64,000 nt of DNA from the NCBI GenBank assembly GCA_023417475.1, contig JAEZFP010000068.1, forward strand, positions 1-64,000, written 5' to 3'. This document shows, piece after piece, positions 52,584 through 61,256 of this stretch (position 1 is the stretch's first letter; each line of letters opens with the position of its first letter). Position numbers and translations under genes: made by a program. The notes beneath the pieces were generated by a model. That model did no database searches, was not told the DNA's origin, and worked only from the letters and a program-made list of their open reading frames with translations. The DNA is from Bacillota bacterium. Lineage in GTDB: Bacteria; Bacillota; UBA4882; UBA8346.

Positions 52584-53837
52584 TTACTCGCGGATCTGCC
52601 CGTCTCCATAAATGAGATATTTAATGGTGGTCAACGCTTCCAATCCCATGGGTCCCCGCGCATGCAACTTCTGCGTACTGATGCCGATTTCAGCTCCGAA
52701 GCCAAATTCAAAGCCATCGGTAAACCGCGTCGAGGCGTTGACGTATACCGCGGCCGCATCAATCTCGGCGAGAAATTGCCGCGCTTTATGGTAGCTTGAA
52801 GTAACGATGCACTCGGAATGTTTGGTGCCGTATTGGTTGATGTGGGCGATCGCCGCCGCCAGATTGTCGACAATTTTGACAGCCAAAATCAGATCGTGAA
52901 ACTCAGTCGCCCAATCCATTTCCGTGGCGGGGATTCCCTCAATGATCCGCAACGTTTCCGGACAACCGCGCAACTCCACCCCGGCCTGCTTGAGTTCGGC
53001 GGCGAGCGACGGCAGCAACTGGGCCGCGACTTCCCGGTGCACCAGCAACGTTTCCATGGCATTACAGACACTGGGGCGTTGAACTTTGGCATTCAAGGCG
53101 ATTCGTTTGGCCATTTCCAGATCGGCGTCGGCTTCGACGTAAGTATGACAGTTGCCGATTCCCGTCTCAATCACCGGAACGGTTGAGTGCTGGACGACAG
53201 CTTGGATCAGACCGGCTCCCCCTCGTGGAATCAGGACATCCAAGTACTGATTGAGTTTCATTAACGCCATTGCCGCTTCGCGTTCGGTCCGTTCAATGAG
53301 TTGCACGGCGTTTTCCGGCAAAGCCAGATCCGTTAACGCCCGCTGCAAGGTTTTGACCAAGGCTTGGTTGGACCGGAGCGCTTCCGATCCCCCTTTTAAA
53401 ATTACGGCATTCCCGGTTTTTAAAGCCAGTCCGGCGGCATCCACCGTCACATTGGGGCGGGCTTCGTAAATAATTCCCACCACACCCAAGGGAACCCTTT
53501 GTTGCCCGATCTCCAAACCGTTGGGACGTTTCCACATCCGGTCAACCGTCCCGATGGGATCTTCAAGCGTGATTAACTTTCGCAACCCGTCAGCCATACC
53601 CGTTATCCGTTCTGGGTTCAACATTAACCGGTCGAGTAAACTAACGGATAGGCCTTTGTTGCGCCCCGCTTCGATATCATCGGCATTCGCCGCGAGAATA
53701 AGGGGGCTGTCAGTGATTAAATAATCGGCCATCCGTTGCAACAGTTCATTTTTCCGGGTGGAAGACAGCTGCGCCAATACCGGTACCGCCGCCTTGGCGC
53801 GTTGGCCGATTTCATTGATATAGGCTTGAATCTCCAT
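52584..53837 (-). CDS. proA: Gamma-glutamyl phosphate reductase
   Basis: Reduces gamma-glutamyl phosphate to glutamate semialdehyde in proline synthesis. 417 residues of the aldehyde dehydrogenase superfamily; the catalytic Cys is in QRPSVCNAMETLLVHRE at about 255. ATG at 53837, 12 bases after proB. Confidence 0.95.
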   Translation of the reverse strand: MEIQAYINEIGQRAKAAVPVLAQLSSTRKNELLQRMADYLITDSPLILAANADDIEAGRNKGLSVSLLDRLMLNPERITGMADGLRKLITLEDPIGTVDRMWKRPNGLEIGQQRVPLGVVGIIYEARPNVTVDAAGLALKTGNAVILKGGSEALRSNQALVKTLQRALTDLALPENAVQLIERTEREAAMALMKLNQYLDVLIPRGGAGLIQAVVQHSTVPVIETGIGNCHTYVEADADLEMAKRIALNAKVQRPSVCNAMETLLVHREVAAQLLPSLAAELKQAGVELRGCPETLRIIEGIPATEMDWATEFHDLILAVKIVDNLAAAIAHINQYGTKHSECIVTSSYHKARQFLAEIDAAAVYVNASTRFTDGFEFGFGAEIGISTQKLHARGPMGLEALTTIKYLIYGDGQIRE

Positions 53838-53849
53838 TTAAAAAACCTC

Positions 53850-54983
53850 CTAACTTAAAACCGTAATGACCAAATTGTCCCGGTGAATCACTTCATCGGC
53901 GGGATGAAAACCTAGAATTGTTTCGATTTCGGAACTTTTTTTCCCAAGGATTTTTTGGAGGTTTTCCCGACCATAGTTGGTTAAACCTCTACCCAATTCC
54001 ACGCCGACCGAGTTGGTGATCCGGATCATATCCCCTTCCTCAAATTCGCCGCGGACTTCACAAATCCCGGACGGTAATAAACTTTTGCCTTGCTTCAGCA
54101 ATGCTTTTTCAGCGCCGTGGTCGACCACGGCTTCGCCATTGATTCGCGGACCATAGGCAATCCAACGTTTGCGGCTGGATACGATGTTATTGGCGCTTAA
54201 AAAGACGGTCCCCACTTGCTCGCCGTTAAAAATGGCTTGGATTTTGGTCGGGTCGTTTCCGTTCATCAAAACCATCGATGTTCCGGCTGCCGTTGCCATT
54301 TGCGCCGCTTCGATCTTCGTCACCATCCCGCCGGTCCCCCAAAAACTGCCGGAACCGCCCGCCATGGAACGAATATGTTGATCAATCTCCGGAACAAGCG
54401 GAATTAGCGAAGCGCTGTCATCTTTCCGGGGATCGGCGGTGAACAAACCATCAATATCCGATAATAAGATCAGCAAATCGGCTTCGATTAAACCGGCAAC
54501 CAACGCGGAAAGCGCGTCGTTTTCCCCGATTTTCAATTCTTCGGTCGCCACAGTGTCATTCTCATTAATTACCGGAACCGCGCGATATTCCAATAAAGTT
54601 AAGATCGTATTCCGTGCATTTAGATACCGTTTCCGGTCGCTAATATCGTTGCGGGTTAATAAAACTTGCGCGACAATTTGACCGTATTCGGCAAATAATT
54701 TCTCATATACCTGCATCAGCAATCCCTGGCCGATCGCCGCCATCGCTTGCCGTTCAACAATTGAAGACGGCCGTTCGGTTAAACCCAATCGCCCCAGTCC
54801 GGCGCCAACCGCGCCCGAAGAGACTAAAACAACTTCTTTGCCTTGATTTTGCAAGTCCGCCAGTTGCCGGACCAATTTTTCCATCCGGTTTAAGTTCAAC
54901 TTGCCGGTGGAATGAGTTAAGGTGCTGGTTCCCACTTTTATTACAACCCGCCGCGCGCTTTGAAGGCGTTGTAAATAGTCCAA
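53850..54983 (-). CDS. proB: Glutamate 5-kinase
   Basis: First step of proline synthesis, 377 residues: amino-acid kinase domain (VIKVGTSTLTH, SSGAVGAGLGRLGL, NENDTVA) and a C-terminal PUA domain (about 285-365). TTG start at 54983 with GGAGG seven bases ahead. It follows yhbY directly by two bases. Confidence 0.94.
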   Translation of the reverse strand: MDYLQRLQSARRVVIKVGTSTLTHSTGKLNLNRMEKLVRQLADLQNQGKEVVLVSSGAVGAGLGRLGLTERPSSIVERQAMAAIGQGLLMQVYEKLFAEYGQIVAQVLLTRNDISDRKRYLNARNTILTLLEYRAVPVINENDTVATEELKIGENDALSALVAGLIEADLLILLSDIDGLFTADPRKDDSASLIPLVPEIDQHIRSMAGGSGSFWGTGGMVTKIEAAQMATAAGTSMVLMNGNDPTKIQAIFNGEQVGTVFLSANNIVSSRKRWIAYGPRINGEAVVDHGAEKALLKQGKSLLPSGICEVRGEFEEGDMIRITNSVGVELGRGLTNYGRENLQKILGKKSSEIETILGFHPADEVIHRDNLVITVLS

Positions 54984-54985
54984 AC

Positions 54986-55291
54986 TTATTCCTCCCCGGC
55001 TAGATTAATCCTACGGGGTTTTCCAGGTTGCGGTTCGCGATAAAAAAGGATGTTTCTGCCAATCACATGGACAACTTCGGCTTGTGTCGCCTCCGCCAAT
55101 TCTGCGGCTACATCCCGAGGATCCCATTCGGTATGGGGCAAAACCCGGCCCTTAATCAATTCCCGCGCCGCTAGCGCTTGTTCCAATTGTTCAATGACGT
55201 TTGGAGTGATCCCGCTTTTCCCAATGATTAAAATAGGTTCCAGTTCATTCCCGATACTCCGTAAAATACTCCGTTGTTTACTATTTAACAA
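54986..55291 (-). CDS. yhbY: RNA-binding protein YhbY (CRS1/YhbY)
   Basis: A 101-residue CRM-domain protein linked to ribosome (50S) assembly: LNSKQRSILRSIGNELEPILIIGKSGIT and VHVIGRNILFYRE. The TTG at 55291 has GAGGG six to seven bases ahead; an ATG at 55354 would add a low-complexity tail and lies at the promoter. Heads the proB-proA-nadD unit. Confidence 0.9.
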   Translation of the reverse strand: MLNSKQRSILRSIGNELEPILIIGKSGITPNVIEQLEQALAARELIKGRVLPHTEWDPRDVAAELAEATQAEVVHVIGRNILFYREPQPGKPRRINLAGEE

Positions 55292-55352
55292 AAATATCCC
55301 TCTTCCTTTGATATCACAATCCGTCTTCCGACTGGATGATTTATTAGCAAAC

Positions 55353-55381
55353 ATTATAACATAATTTGCGGGAAAGTGAAA
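55353..55381 (-). promoter_or_regulatory. Promoter of the yhbY-proBA-nadD unit
   Basis: Minus strand TTTCAC (55376-55381), 17-base spacer, TATAAT (55353-55358). The -35 overlaps the T tract of the upstream terminator. Confidence 0.65.
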
Positions 55382-55407
55382 AAAAGTGAAGCAAAAAATG
55401 CTTCACT
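55379..55407 (-). terminator. Terminator between the Cys-rich gene and yhbY
   Basis: AGTGAAGCA/TGCTTCACT stem (55385-55393 and 55399-55407), 5-base loop, T7 on the minus strand at 55379-55385. Confidence 0.88.
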
Positions 55408-55419
55408 ACAAGGTTGAAA

Positions 55420-55593
55420 TCATCTCTCTCTACGATCCCGACGGTGTTTTTCATATTCAGGGTCGCCTTTGCGCCATGAATTAACACCTTTTTCGCGGAC
55501 AACCGCCGTTTCGGTAACGATAAACTCGTTTCGGGCAGTACAATAATAGACAGCCTCACCGTTTCGACAATTCCCACAATCCAAACAAAGCAC
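55420..55593 (-). CDS. Cys-rich 57-residue protein
   Basis: A short hidden gene: GTG at 55593 with GGGAGGA nine bases ahead, ending in TGA at 55420-55422. The protein begins MLCLDCGNCRNGEAVYYC with cysteines at 3, 6, 9 and 18, then a polar middle and a very basic, acidic-patterned tail ending RRDRRER. The cysteine set suggests a zinc or Fe-S knuckle. It sits between obgE and yhbY and has its own terminator, so it is probably co-transcribed with obgE. I recognise no named family. Confidence 0.8.
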   Translation of the reverse strand: MLCLDCGNCRNGEAVYYCTARNEFIVTETAVVREKGVNSWRKGDPEYEKHRRDRRER

Positions 55594-55610
55594 CTGTCTT
55601 ATCCTCCCAC

Positions 55611-56879
55611 TTATTCTTCACTATAATATGTAAATTCAAAGTCGCCGATTCGAACCGGATCGCCTTCTTGAATGCCAGCTTGAATAAGTGCTGCTTCAAC
55701 TCCCCAGCGTTTCAATAACTTTTGAAAACTCCGGATGGACTCGTCGTTTTCAAGATCAAAACGGGCCATTCGTTTGAGTAAAGCTTCGTTCTGAACGACA
55801 AAGGTGTCTGCTTCCTTATTAACAGTCATTTCGCTTCCGGCTTCCGCTTTGACACCAACATTAACCGGAATCAATTCTTGCGGTTCTGCTTTGGGAATCT
55901 CGTCCAATAACCGGATGACGATGTTTAACAGGTCGGATATTCCTTCCCCGGTGGCGCCGGAGATGGCCACTACTTCTACAGGAACTTTGGCTTGAAATAC
56001 GGCAAGATTTTCCCTTGCTTCCGGCAAGTCCATTTTATTAGCCACGACGATCTGCCGTTTGGAAACAAGGTCAATATTGTAAAGTTTCAACTCTTCATTA
56101 ATTTGAAGATAATCTTGATAGGGATCGCGCCCCGAAAAACCCGAAAGATCAATTAAATGGACAAGTAAACGGGTCCGTTCGACATGACGTAAAAATTGAT
56201 GACCCAATCCAACGCCTTCATGAGCCCCTTCAATTAAACCCGGAATATCGACAGCCACGAAACTGTGATCTTTAAAGTCAACGACGCCTAAATTGGGAAT
56301 GATCGTGGTAAACGGATAATCGGCGATTTTCGGCCGCGCCGCGGAGATCTTGGAAAGTAGCGTTGATTTTCCGGCGTTGGGAAAACCGATCAAGCCGATA
56401 TCGGCAATTAGTTTTAATTCCAACTCAACCCAAACTTCTGAACCGGGTTCGCCTTTTTCGGAGAAACGCGGTGTTTGCCTTGTCGGAGTGGAAAAACGGG
56501 CATTGCCCCGTCCGCCCCGTCCGCCCGAAAGCATCACCCATTCGGAACCGGAAACGGTAAGATCGCCAAGAATCTCATGCGTTTCGGCATTTCGGATGAC
56601 GGTTCCCGAAGGAACGGGGATACGCAAATCCGCGCCGTCTTTACCGGAACAATTTTTCCCTTGCCCCGGTGAACCGTTACCGGCTTGAAAATGATGGCGA
56701 TACCGAAAATCGCTCAAAGTTGAAAGATTATCGTCGACAACAAAGATAATATGGCCGCCCCGTCCGCCATCACCGCCGTCGGGACCGCCGCGTGGAACAT
56801 AAATTTCCCGGCGGAAACTCACTGCACCGGAACCGCCAAAACCTGACTTGAGAAAAACCTTCGCATGATCTAAAAACAA
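55611..56879 (-). CDS. obgE: GTPase ObgE/CgtA
   Basis: Essential GTPase in 50S maturation and sporulation/stress control, 422 residues: glycine-rich Obg fold (1-158), G domain with GFPNAGKS at 165-172, and a C-terminal OCT domain (about 350-422) that is common in Gram-positives. TTG start at 56879 with GAGGTG ahead. Confidence 0.95.
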   Translation of the reverse strand: MFLDHAKVFLKSGFGGSGAVSFRREIYVPRGGPDGGDGGRGGHIIFVVDDNLSTLSDFRYRHHFQAGNGSPGQGKNCSGKDGADLRIPVPSGTVIRNAETHEILGDLTVSGSEWVMLSGGRGGRGNARFSTPTRQTPRFSEKGEPGSEVWVELELKLIADIGLIGFPNAGKSTLLSKISAARPKIADYPFTTIIPNLGVVDFKDHSFVAVDIPGLIEGAHEGVGLGHQFLRHVERTRLLVHLIDLSGFSGRDPYQDYLQINEELKLYNIDLVSKRQIVVANKMDLPEARENLAVFQAKVPVEVVAISGATGEGISDLLNIVIRLLDEIPKAEPQELIPVNVGVKAEAGSEMTVNKEADTFVVQNEALLKRMARFDLENDESIRSFQKLLKRWGVEAALIQAGIQEGDPVRIGDFEFTYYSEE

Positions 56880-56967
56880 TGATTACACCTCGTGAAACAA
56901 GATATTCGACAGTCGATTGACTATATCCTTTCCCGAATTTTAAATGAAATAAGCTCTTTTTATTATT

Positions 56968-58086
56968 TTAGAGCATTCCCTGGTGGGAAATTACCAGATT
57001 ACGGCCTTGATTTTTCGCCCGATAAAGCGCCGCATCGGCGCCGGCAATTAAACTTTCCAACTGCGACACCAGATCTTCTTCCTCCAAAACCGCCGCTTCA
57101 TTTAGAGAATCACTAATCGCGTTAACTCCGAAACAAGCGGTGAGCGCAATGTTTTTCGGAGCAACGAATCGATAGTTTTGTATCTGCTCCCGCAACCGTT
57201 CGGCAAGATCCATTGCATTATGAATATAGGTTTGCGGCAGTAAAATTACAAACTCTTCACCGCCGAAACGACAGGCAATGTCATATTCCCGGATTAATGA
57301 TTTAATGAACTCTCCAAATTCCGTTAACACCTGGTCGCCGGTTTGGTGGCCATGTTCGTCATTGATATTCTTAAAATAATCCAGATCAATAAAGATCACT
57401 GACAACGGTTGCTTAAACCGCCACGCTTTCTTCAATTCTTCTTTGGTTCGCTGCAGCAAATAATTACGATTATACAAACCGGTTAATTCGTCAGTGGTCG
57501 CCTGTTGATATAATTTTGAGATATTCACATACAAGCGGGCGTTTTCAAGCGCTGTTTCCTGCGCAACTTGATAGAGTCGGGCATTATCTAAATGGACAGC
57601 CGCTCGGGACGCAAAAGCCGTAAGTAATTGCAATTGTGCTTGGGTGTAAGTGATCTCAGTGTTGAATAAAATCATTAACCCCAGATTTTTCGAGCTGGTA
57701 CGCAAGGGTACGACCATTATGTTTTGATACAGATCGGCCAATTTCGCCATTTCCGGAAACCTGTCCGCTGCTGCTGCGCCTGTTAAGTTTTCCAGCAAAA
57801 AACCCTCCGGTTCAGTTGCGAATTTCTCAAGCAAACCACCGGGTTGGCGTAAAATCTTGGTAACTGAATTAATATCATTTGTTGGGATGCCGGTGATGGT
57901 CTTTATTTTATACTCAGGTTGAATGTCATCCACCCAATAAAGAATCCCGGCTGTCGATTGCGTTTCGTTAATCACCGTTACTAAGATAGTTTTGGCGAGA
58001 TGACCAAAGTCCAACACTCCGAGAAAAACATCTTCCAACTCATAAAGTCGTTGGTAAAAATTAAAATTGATTCGGTTTTTGTCCAA
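56968..58086 (-). CDS. GAF-GGDEF diguanylate cyclase
   Basis: Makes c-di-GMP from two GTP, 372 residues, cytosolic. GAF sensor domain about 20-170, coiled linker, GGDEF domain with TDELTGLYNRNYL near 198-210, active site GGEEF at 275-279 and an I-site REYD at 266-269 for product feedback. A small acidic insertion (about 335-350) sits near the end. TTG start. It follows no obvious partner; fabH and obgE flank it. It could regulate the Flp pilus, but that is only a guess. Confidence 0.9.
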   Translation of the reverse strand: MDKNRINFNFYQRLYELEDVFLGVLDFGHLAKTILVTVINETQSTAGILYWVDDIQPEYKIKTITGIPTNDINSVTKILRQPGGLLEKFATEPEGFLLENLTGAAAADRFPEMAKLADLYQNIMVVPLRTSSKNLGLMILFNTEITYTQAQLQLLTAFASRAAVHLDNARLYQVAQETALENARLYVNISKLYQQATTDELTGLYNRNYLLQRTKEELKKAWRFKQPLSVIFIDLDYFKNINDEHGHQTGDQVLTEFGEFIKSLIREYDIACRFGGEEFVILLPQTYIHNAMDLAERLREQIQNYRFVAPKNIALTACFGVNAISDSLNEAAVLEEEDLVSQLESLIAGADAALYRAKNQGRNLVISHQGML

Positions 58087-58251
58087 AACAAAACCACCCT
58101 TTCTTTATCAAAATAAATATCGGCAGTTTTTAAGGATGGTTAAATAAATATTTTCAAAATTTCATTTTTTTGTAACTTAATTAATAATATTTTAGCCAAT
58201 TTACAAGAAACTTGCCATGACTACTTCGATTGCCCTGCAAGTATCCAACAG

Positions 58252-59211
58252 TTACCATTCGATTAAAGCGGCGCCCCAACTTAACCCACCGCCAAATCCA
58301 ATCAACATGATATAGTCACCTTTTTGGAAACGATCCCAATGATCGGCTAAGGCAATTCCAATCGACGCTGAAGAGGTATTGCCGTATTTCTCAATATTAC
58401 TGATAAATTCAATATTCCCAATCGAAAAATCCCGGCCGGCATCAATGATCCGTTGATTAGCTTGGTGCGGAATAACATATTTGATTTGTTCCGGTTTTAA
58501 TCCCACTTTTTCCGGGACGGTTTCGATTAGTTCCTTAATTTTACTTACGGCAAATTTAAAGACAGTTTTGCCGTTTTGCTTGAAATAATATTCGGAATGG
58601 CGGTTTTGGAGCAAATCATTAACCCCGCCGATCGTAACCTCATGAGAAAGCAGCGGATCGGAACCTAATTGTGTGTGGAGAATCAAATGTTCGGGATGGT
58701 CATTGGTTACGATAGCCGCCGCCGCCCCGTCCCCAAAAAGAACACAACTGGTTCGATCGCTATAGTTGGTGACACGGGATAATTGTTCGCCGGAAGTAAC
58801 CATCCCATAACTAAGTTCGCTGCGAGTTTTTAATAAACTATCCGCTAAAGCCAGGCTGAAAACAAAACCGGAACACGCGGCGTTCAAATCGAAACAGAAA
58901 CCATGATTGGCCCCAATTTCGCGTGCAACTTCGCATGCTTGGGCCGGACAGACACGATCCGGGGTAACGGTAGCGGAAATAATGAAATTCAAGCGGTCCG
59001 GATCCAAATCAATGTTGCCGCAAGCTTTTTGGGCGGCTTTTACCACAATATCGTAGATCTTTTCGTCCGGAGCCAAAATATGGCGTTCCCGGATCCCCGT
59101 CCGCGACGTAATCCATTCATCCGTTGTTTCCACCATTTTTTCCAAATCCGCATTGGTTAACAGCTTTTCAGGCACCGCTGCTCCAATTGAAGAAATTCCA
59201 ACCTGTCTCAT
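58252..59211 (-). CDS. fabH: 3-oxoacyl-ACP synthase III
   Basis: Starts fatty-acid chains by condensing acyl-CoA with malonyl-ACP. 319 residues; catalytic Cys113 in DLNAACSGFVFSL, His in PHQANQRI and Asn in YGNTSSASIGIAL. ATG at 59211, 11 bases after fapR. The usual neighbours fabD, fabG and acpP are absent. Confidence 0.94.
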   Translation of the reverse strand: MRQVGISSIGAAVPEKLLTNADLEKMVETTDEWITSRTGIRERHILAPDEKIYDIVVKAAQKACGNIDLDPDRLNFIISATVTPDRVCPAQACEVAREIGANHGFCFDLNAACSGFVFSLALADSLLKTRSELSYGMVTSGEQLSRVTNYSDRTSCVLFGDGAAAAIVTNDHPEHLILHTQLGSDPLLSHEVTIGGVNDLLQNRHSEYYFKQNGKTVFKFAVSKIKELIETVPEKVGLKPEQIKYVIPHQANQRIIDAGRDFSIGNIEFISNIEKYGNTSSASIGIALADHWDRFQKGDYIMLIGFGGGLSWGAALIEW

Positions 59212-59222
59212 TGCTATGCCCC

Positions 59223-59834
59223 CTAGTCTTCAACATCTTTTAATAAATTTAAATAATTGGCCATTTCTAAATTCATCCCATGAATGATAAAACTACCTTT
59301 ACATACGATCTCCTCTTTGCACCGCACCACCACTTCAATCAGAAAACGGTGTCCTTTTCTTTCCGCGACTTGCGCTTTGGCAATCAATTTTTGTCCGGAA
59401 CGGACCGTTCGTAGAAAATCCAAATCCGCTTTGCCGGTGACGGCCACGGGTAAATCGACCACCGCGTTCGCTAAGGAATTAGCTTGCGCAAAAATGATAT
59501 GACCCCGAACGATATTGCACTTTTCCAAGCACATCGACTGATCGGTTTCAAGTAGGGAAAGTCCCTTTTTCCCCGGTTCGATCTCGATTAATTCGCCAAC
59601 GATGTCGTTGTGATCCAACGATTGGGAAACTCCAAAAAAATGGGAGGCCATCTCTTTGGTTCGTTTCCGAACTTCGGGTATTGCCAACTCCAGACGATCC
59701 AACCGGACGGTCGGAATACTTACTTGGAGCGTATCCGCCAACTCCTCATCGGTAATGAAGGGATTGGCACGGATTGCTTCCAACAGTTTTTGATGTCGAT
59801 CGATCTTCTTTAACAGCTTACTGTTCTTCGACAT
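59223..59834 (-). CDS. fapR: Fatty-acid regulator FapR
   Basis: Transcription repressor of lipid synthesis that releases DNA on binding malonyl-CoA. 203 residues: N-terminal DeoR-like helix-turn-helix (about 16-60, ITDEELADTLQVSIPTVRLDR) and a hotdog-fold effector domain. ATG at 59834. Heads the fapR-fabH pair; a palindrome overlaps its own promoter (59853-59871), suggesting autoregulation. plsX is not adjacent. Confidence 0.92.
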   Translation of the reverse strand: MSKNSKLLKKIDRHQKLLEAIRANPFITDEELADTLQVSIPTVRLDRLELAIPEVRKRTKEMASHFFGVSQSLDHNDIVGELIEIEPGKKGLSLLETDQSMCLEKCNIVRGHIIFAQANSLANAVVDLPVAVTGKADLDFLRTVRSGQKLIAKAQVAERKGHRFLIEVVVRCKEEIVCKGSFIIHGMNLEMANYLNLLKDVED

Positions 59835-59852
59835 GATATCCAGCCCATAATT

Positions 59853-59871
59853 ATTATTACCTGATAATAAT
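59853..59871. promoter_or_regulatory. Putative FapR operator
   Basis: A perfect 7-5-7 palindrome ATTATTA-CCTGA-TAATAAT, resembling the AT-rich CCTnG-centred FapR site of Bacillus. It overlaps the -10 hexamer end and the start region of the fapR promoter. Confidence 0.6.
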
Positions 59872-59898
59872 TATAAATCTTATCAACCGTATTTTCAA
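59870..59898 (-). promoter_or_regulatory. Promoter of fapR-fabH
   Basis: Minus strand TTGAAA (59893-59898), 17-base spacer, TATAAT (59870-59875), 36 bases before the fapR ATG. Confidence 0.75.
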
Positions 59899-60059
59899 TG
59901 AAAATCTTCTGAGTCTTTACCGCACCCAATATTTCAGCAATGCGAATCGCTTTAAAAATATACCGCGCGTAAAGCCCTGTTTTCGTGTGACATCTATATC
60001 TTTTGATTTCCCGGAATGGTTTAAACATCGAATTTTTACCCATACGTTTGCCCGTATAA
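59899..60059. other. Intergenic stretch before the fapR promoter
   Basis: Part of a 375-base gap (59835-60209). A minus-strand frame here has no family features and no good ribosome site. Apart from the fapR promoter, the palindrome and the terminator described separately, I see nothing in it. Confidence 0.4.
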
Positions 60060-60097
60060 ACCAAAAAAACTGCGGCAATGCCAACAGTTTTTTTGGT
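60060..60097 (-). terminator. Terminator of the sugar operon
   Basis: A 13-bp ACCAAAAAAACTG/CAGTTTTTTTGGT stem (60060-60072 and 60085-60097) enclosing an inner GGC/GCC pair. It follows the oxidoreductase gene by about 110 bases and ends the cluster running from the window edge. Confidence 0.8.
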
Positions 60098-60209
60098 TGT
60101 AAGCGATCTTTTATTGTTGTAAAGGGCTGCGGAGTCATTAACACCCGCATATGCATCTGCCTGCGTGGGATGGATGCCGGGCATTGCGTACCGATAACTT
60201 GATTTCCAT

Positions 60210-61244
60210 TCAACTTTCGGTCGGATAGTGAATCCACTTTTCATCCGCATCATAAATATCAAGAATTAAGCGGAGTGCGTGAAGCGCTTCCGTACCGTCA
60301 ACCGGCGGCTGTTCTCCAATTAGGAGCGCTTTTGCGATCGCGGTTAATTGCCGTTGATGATTTTCGATTGGGATCCCACTTGGATCGGAGCTACCCGAAC
60401 CGGTTACGACCGGATCGAGATAGTCCGCTTCATTGCAACCATCGACTTTCCAACGGATAATCCGACCGGCTTCCAAGACAATCGACCCGGTTTCGCCATA
60501 CAATTCAATCCGTTCGGGGAAACCCGGTTTTAACGCGGTGGAACCAGTAATCGAACCCAAAGCGCCGTTTTCAAATTGCATGATGGCTATGGCTAAATCC
60601 TCAACTTCAATGGGATGAAGCGTGGTCCGCACCAAACTGGTAAGGGAACGAACCTTGCCCATAAACCATAAAAAGAGATCAATGGTGTGAACTCCTTGAT
60701 TGAGCAGTGCGCCTCCCCCGTCCAACGCTTTGGTGCCTTTCCATTGACTACCCGAATAGTAATTGGGATCACGAAACCATTTAATCGTGGCTTCCGCGGC
60801 AATTAAGCGGCCCAAGATTTGATTGTCCAAACCTGCTTTTACCCGTTGCACGGAAGGACTAAACCGGCTTTGCAAAATGACGGACAGCGAGACGTTATTG
60901 GCGCGGCAAGCCGCTACCAGTGCTTCCGCATTGGCTTTGGAAATATCGATCGGTTTTTCGACAATCACATGTTTACCGGCATTGGCGACTTGACAGCCAT
61001 ATTGACTATGTAAACCGCTGGGTAAACAGATATCAATCGTATCGACCGCCGGATCGCTCAAAAGCTCATCCAAACTTTGATAACCTTTAATATGTTCTGT
61101 CTCCGCCACTTGCAACGCAGTCGCGGTTGCGGCGTCCCAAACTCCAATGATTTCATATTCAGGAATTGTTTTCAAAGCCCGGAGATGAAACTTACCGATC
61201 ATTCCGCAGCCAACCACGGCAATACCGATTTTATTATTCCGCAT
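60210..61244 (-). CDS. Gfo/Idh/MocA-family NAD(P)-dependent oxidoreductase
   Basis: A 344-residue dehydrogenase: N-terminal Rossmann fold (GIAVVGCGMIGKFHLRAL at about 6-23), EKPIDISKANAEAL at the active-site region and a C-terminal alpha/beta domain. It oxidises or reduces a sugar or cyclitol such as inositol, glucose or a keto-glycoside; the substrate is unclear. A GTG at 61253 lies too close to GGGAG; the ATG at 61244 is eight bases from it. Last gene of the operon. Confidence 0.88.
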   Translation of the reverse strand: MRNNKIGIAVVGCGMIGKFHLRALKTIPEYEIIGVWDAATATALQVAETEHIKGYQSLDELLSDPAVDTIDICLPSGLHSQYGCQVANAGKHVIVEKPIDISKANAEALVAACRANNVSLSVILQSRFSPSVQRVKAGLDNQILGRLIAAEATIKWFRDPNYYSGSQWKGTKALDGGGALLNQGVHTIDLFLWFMGKVRSLTSLVRTTLHPIEVEDLAIAIMQFENGALGSITGSTALKPGFPERIELYGETGSIVLEAGRIIRWKVDGCNEADYLDPVVTGSGSSDPSGIPIENHQRQLTAIAKALLIGEQPPVDGTEALHALRLILDIYDADEKWIHYPTES

Positions 61245-61256
61245 CGTAATCACTCC

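Noticed and set aside
59810..60262. Minus-strand frames between the oxidoreductase and fapR genes
   Set aside because: They cross the terminator at 60060-60097, the fapR promoter and the operator, and have no family features.
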